Position numbers and translations under genes: made by a program. Shown piece after piece: positions 5,696 to 5,846 of a DNA stretch of 5,846 nt. The notes beneath the pieces were generated by a model. The model was not told where the DNA came from, did not search any database, and worked only from the letters and a program-made list of their open reading frames with translations. Each line of letters begins with the position of its first letter. Position 1 is the stretch's first letter. Source of the stretch: Clostridia bacterium (GTDB lineage: Bacteria; Bacillota; Clostridia; Oscillospirales; Acutalibacteraceae); the NCBI GenBank assembly GCA_900767015.1, contig CAAFXQ010000270.1, positions 1 through 5,846 of the forward strand. Direction: 5' to 3'.

Positions 5696-5777
5696 TAAGA
5701 GTCCATCTTGTTCGGCTGACGGCTTTTTCCCGTAAACTTTTAAAATCTTTCTGCGTTGTAAATAGATGTGACCCATT

Positions 5778-5811
5778 TTCGGTAAAAAATAAGGTCAAGA
5801 TATAGTACAAT
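5778..5811 (+). promoter_or_regulatory. Weak promoter-like sequence near the right edge
   Basis: TATAGT at 5801-5806 (5 of 6 matches to the -10) overlaps TACAAT at 5806-5811 (also 5 of 6). The only -35 at a fitting distance is TTCGGT (5778-5783, 17 bp before TATAGT), which is poor. It could drive a plus-strand gene or RNA starting beyond the window. Nothing else in 5696-5846 is recognisable: no open frame of note, no tRNA, and no clean terminator hairpin for the carboxypeptidase gene. Confidence 0.25.
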
Positions 5812-5846
5812 GTTTTTGAACGCCTTTTGAGTGGAGCGTAGCGGAA

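Noticed and set aside
5676..5728. Possible carboxypeptidase terminator: CCGTC (5676-5680) with GACGG (5718-5722), then TTTTT
   Set aside because: The arms are 37 nt apart, broken by a 7-nt bulge, and overlap the end of the gene. The fold is too poor to call, although the T-run is suggestive.

Overview
The window reads as ordinary chromosomal DNA from a low-to-mid GC Gram-positive bacterium of the class Clostridia. My guess, made from the protein style and not from a search, is an Oscillospirales/Ruminococcaceae-type gut or rumen organism. The support is the combination of a BioY biotin S-component, a TmcAL/YlbM-type tRNA ligase, a MtaB methylthiotransferase, a DacF-type carboxypeptidase and a small DUF1540 protein, with Firmicutes-like Shine-Dalgarno sites, sigma-A-like promoters and hairpin/U-run terminators. 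I see no mobile element, CRISPR array, tRNA or rRNA.

Layout from left to right. Positions 1-225 hold the C-terminal 74 residues of bioY on the plus strand. A good sigma-A promoter (263-291) then drives a 426-residue secreted protein of unknown function (333-1613). A candidate promoter overlaps the end of that gene and a strong hairpin/U-run follows it. Next come a 57-residue cysteine-rich DUF1540 protein (1699-1872), a second strong terminator hairpin (1890-1934) and tmcAL (1952-3133). mtaB lies on the minus strand (3126-4418) and converges on tmcAL with an 8-bp overlap of the 3' ends. A 116-bp divergent promoter region separates mtaB from a plus-strand D-Ala-D-Ala carboxypeptidase (4535-5695). 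The last 150 bp contain no recognisable gene, only a weak promoter-like sequence that may serve a gene beyond the edge.

How the genes work together. tmcAL and mtaB both modify tRNA in or next to the anticodon: N4-acetylcytidine at the wobble base C34 of elongator tRNA-Met, and 2-methylthio on t6A at A37. They are arranged tail to tail with no spacer. The mtaB terminator lies inside the tmcAL coding sequence, and a candidate tmcAL terminator lies inside mtaB. bioY is biotin uptake and the carboxypeptidase is cell-wall maturation, so the window is a string of small transcription units, not one pathway. The least explained parts are the secreted 426-residue protein, the DUF1540 protein, and two gene junctions where a terminator-like hairpin sits directly against the next gene's ribosome-binding site. 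I found no convincing sign of a new multi-gene system.
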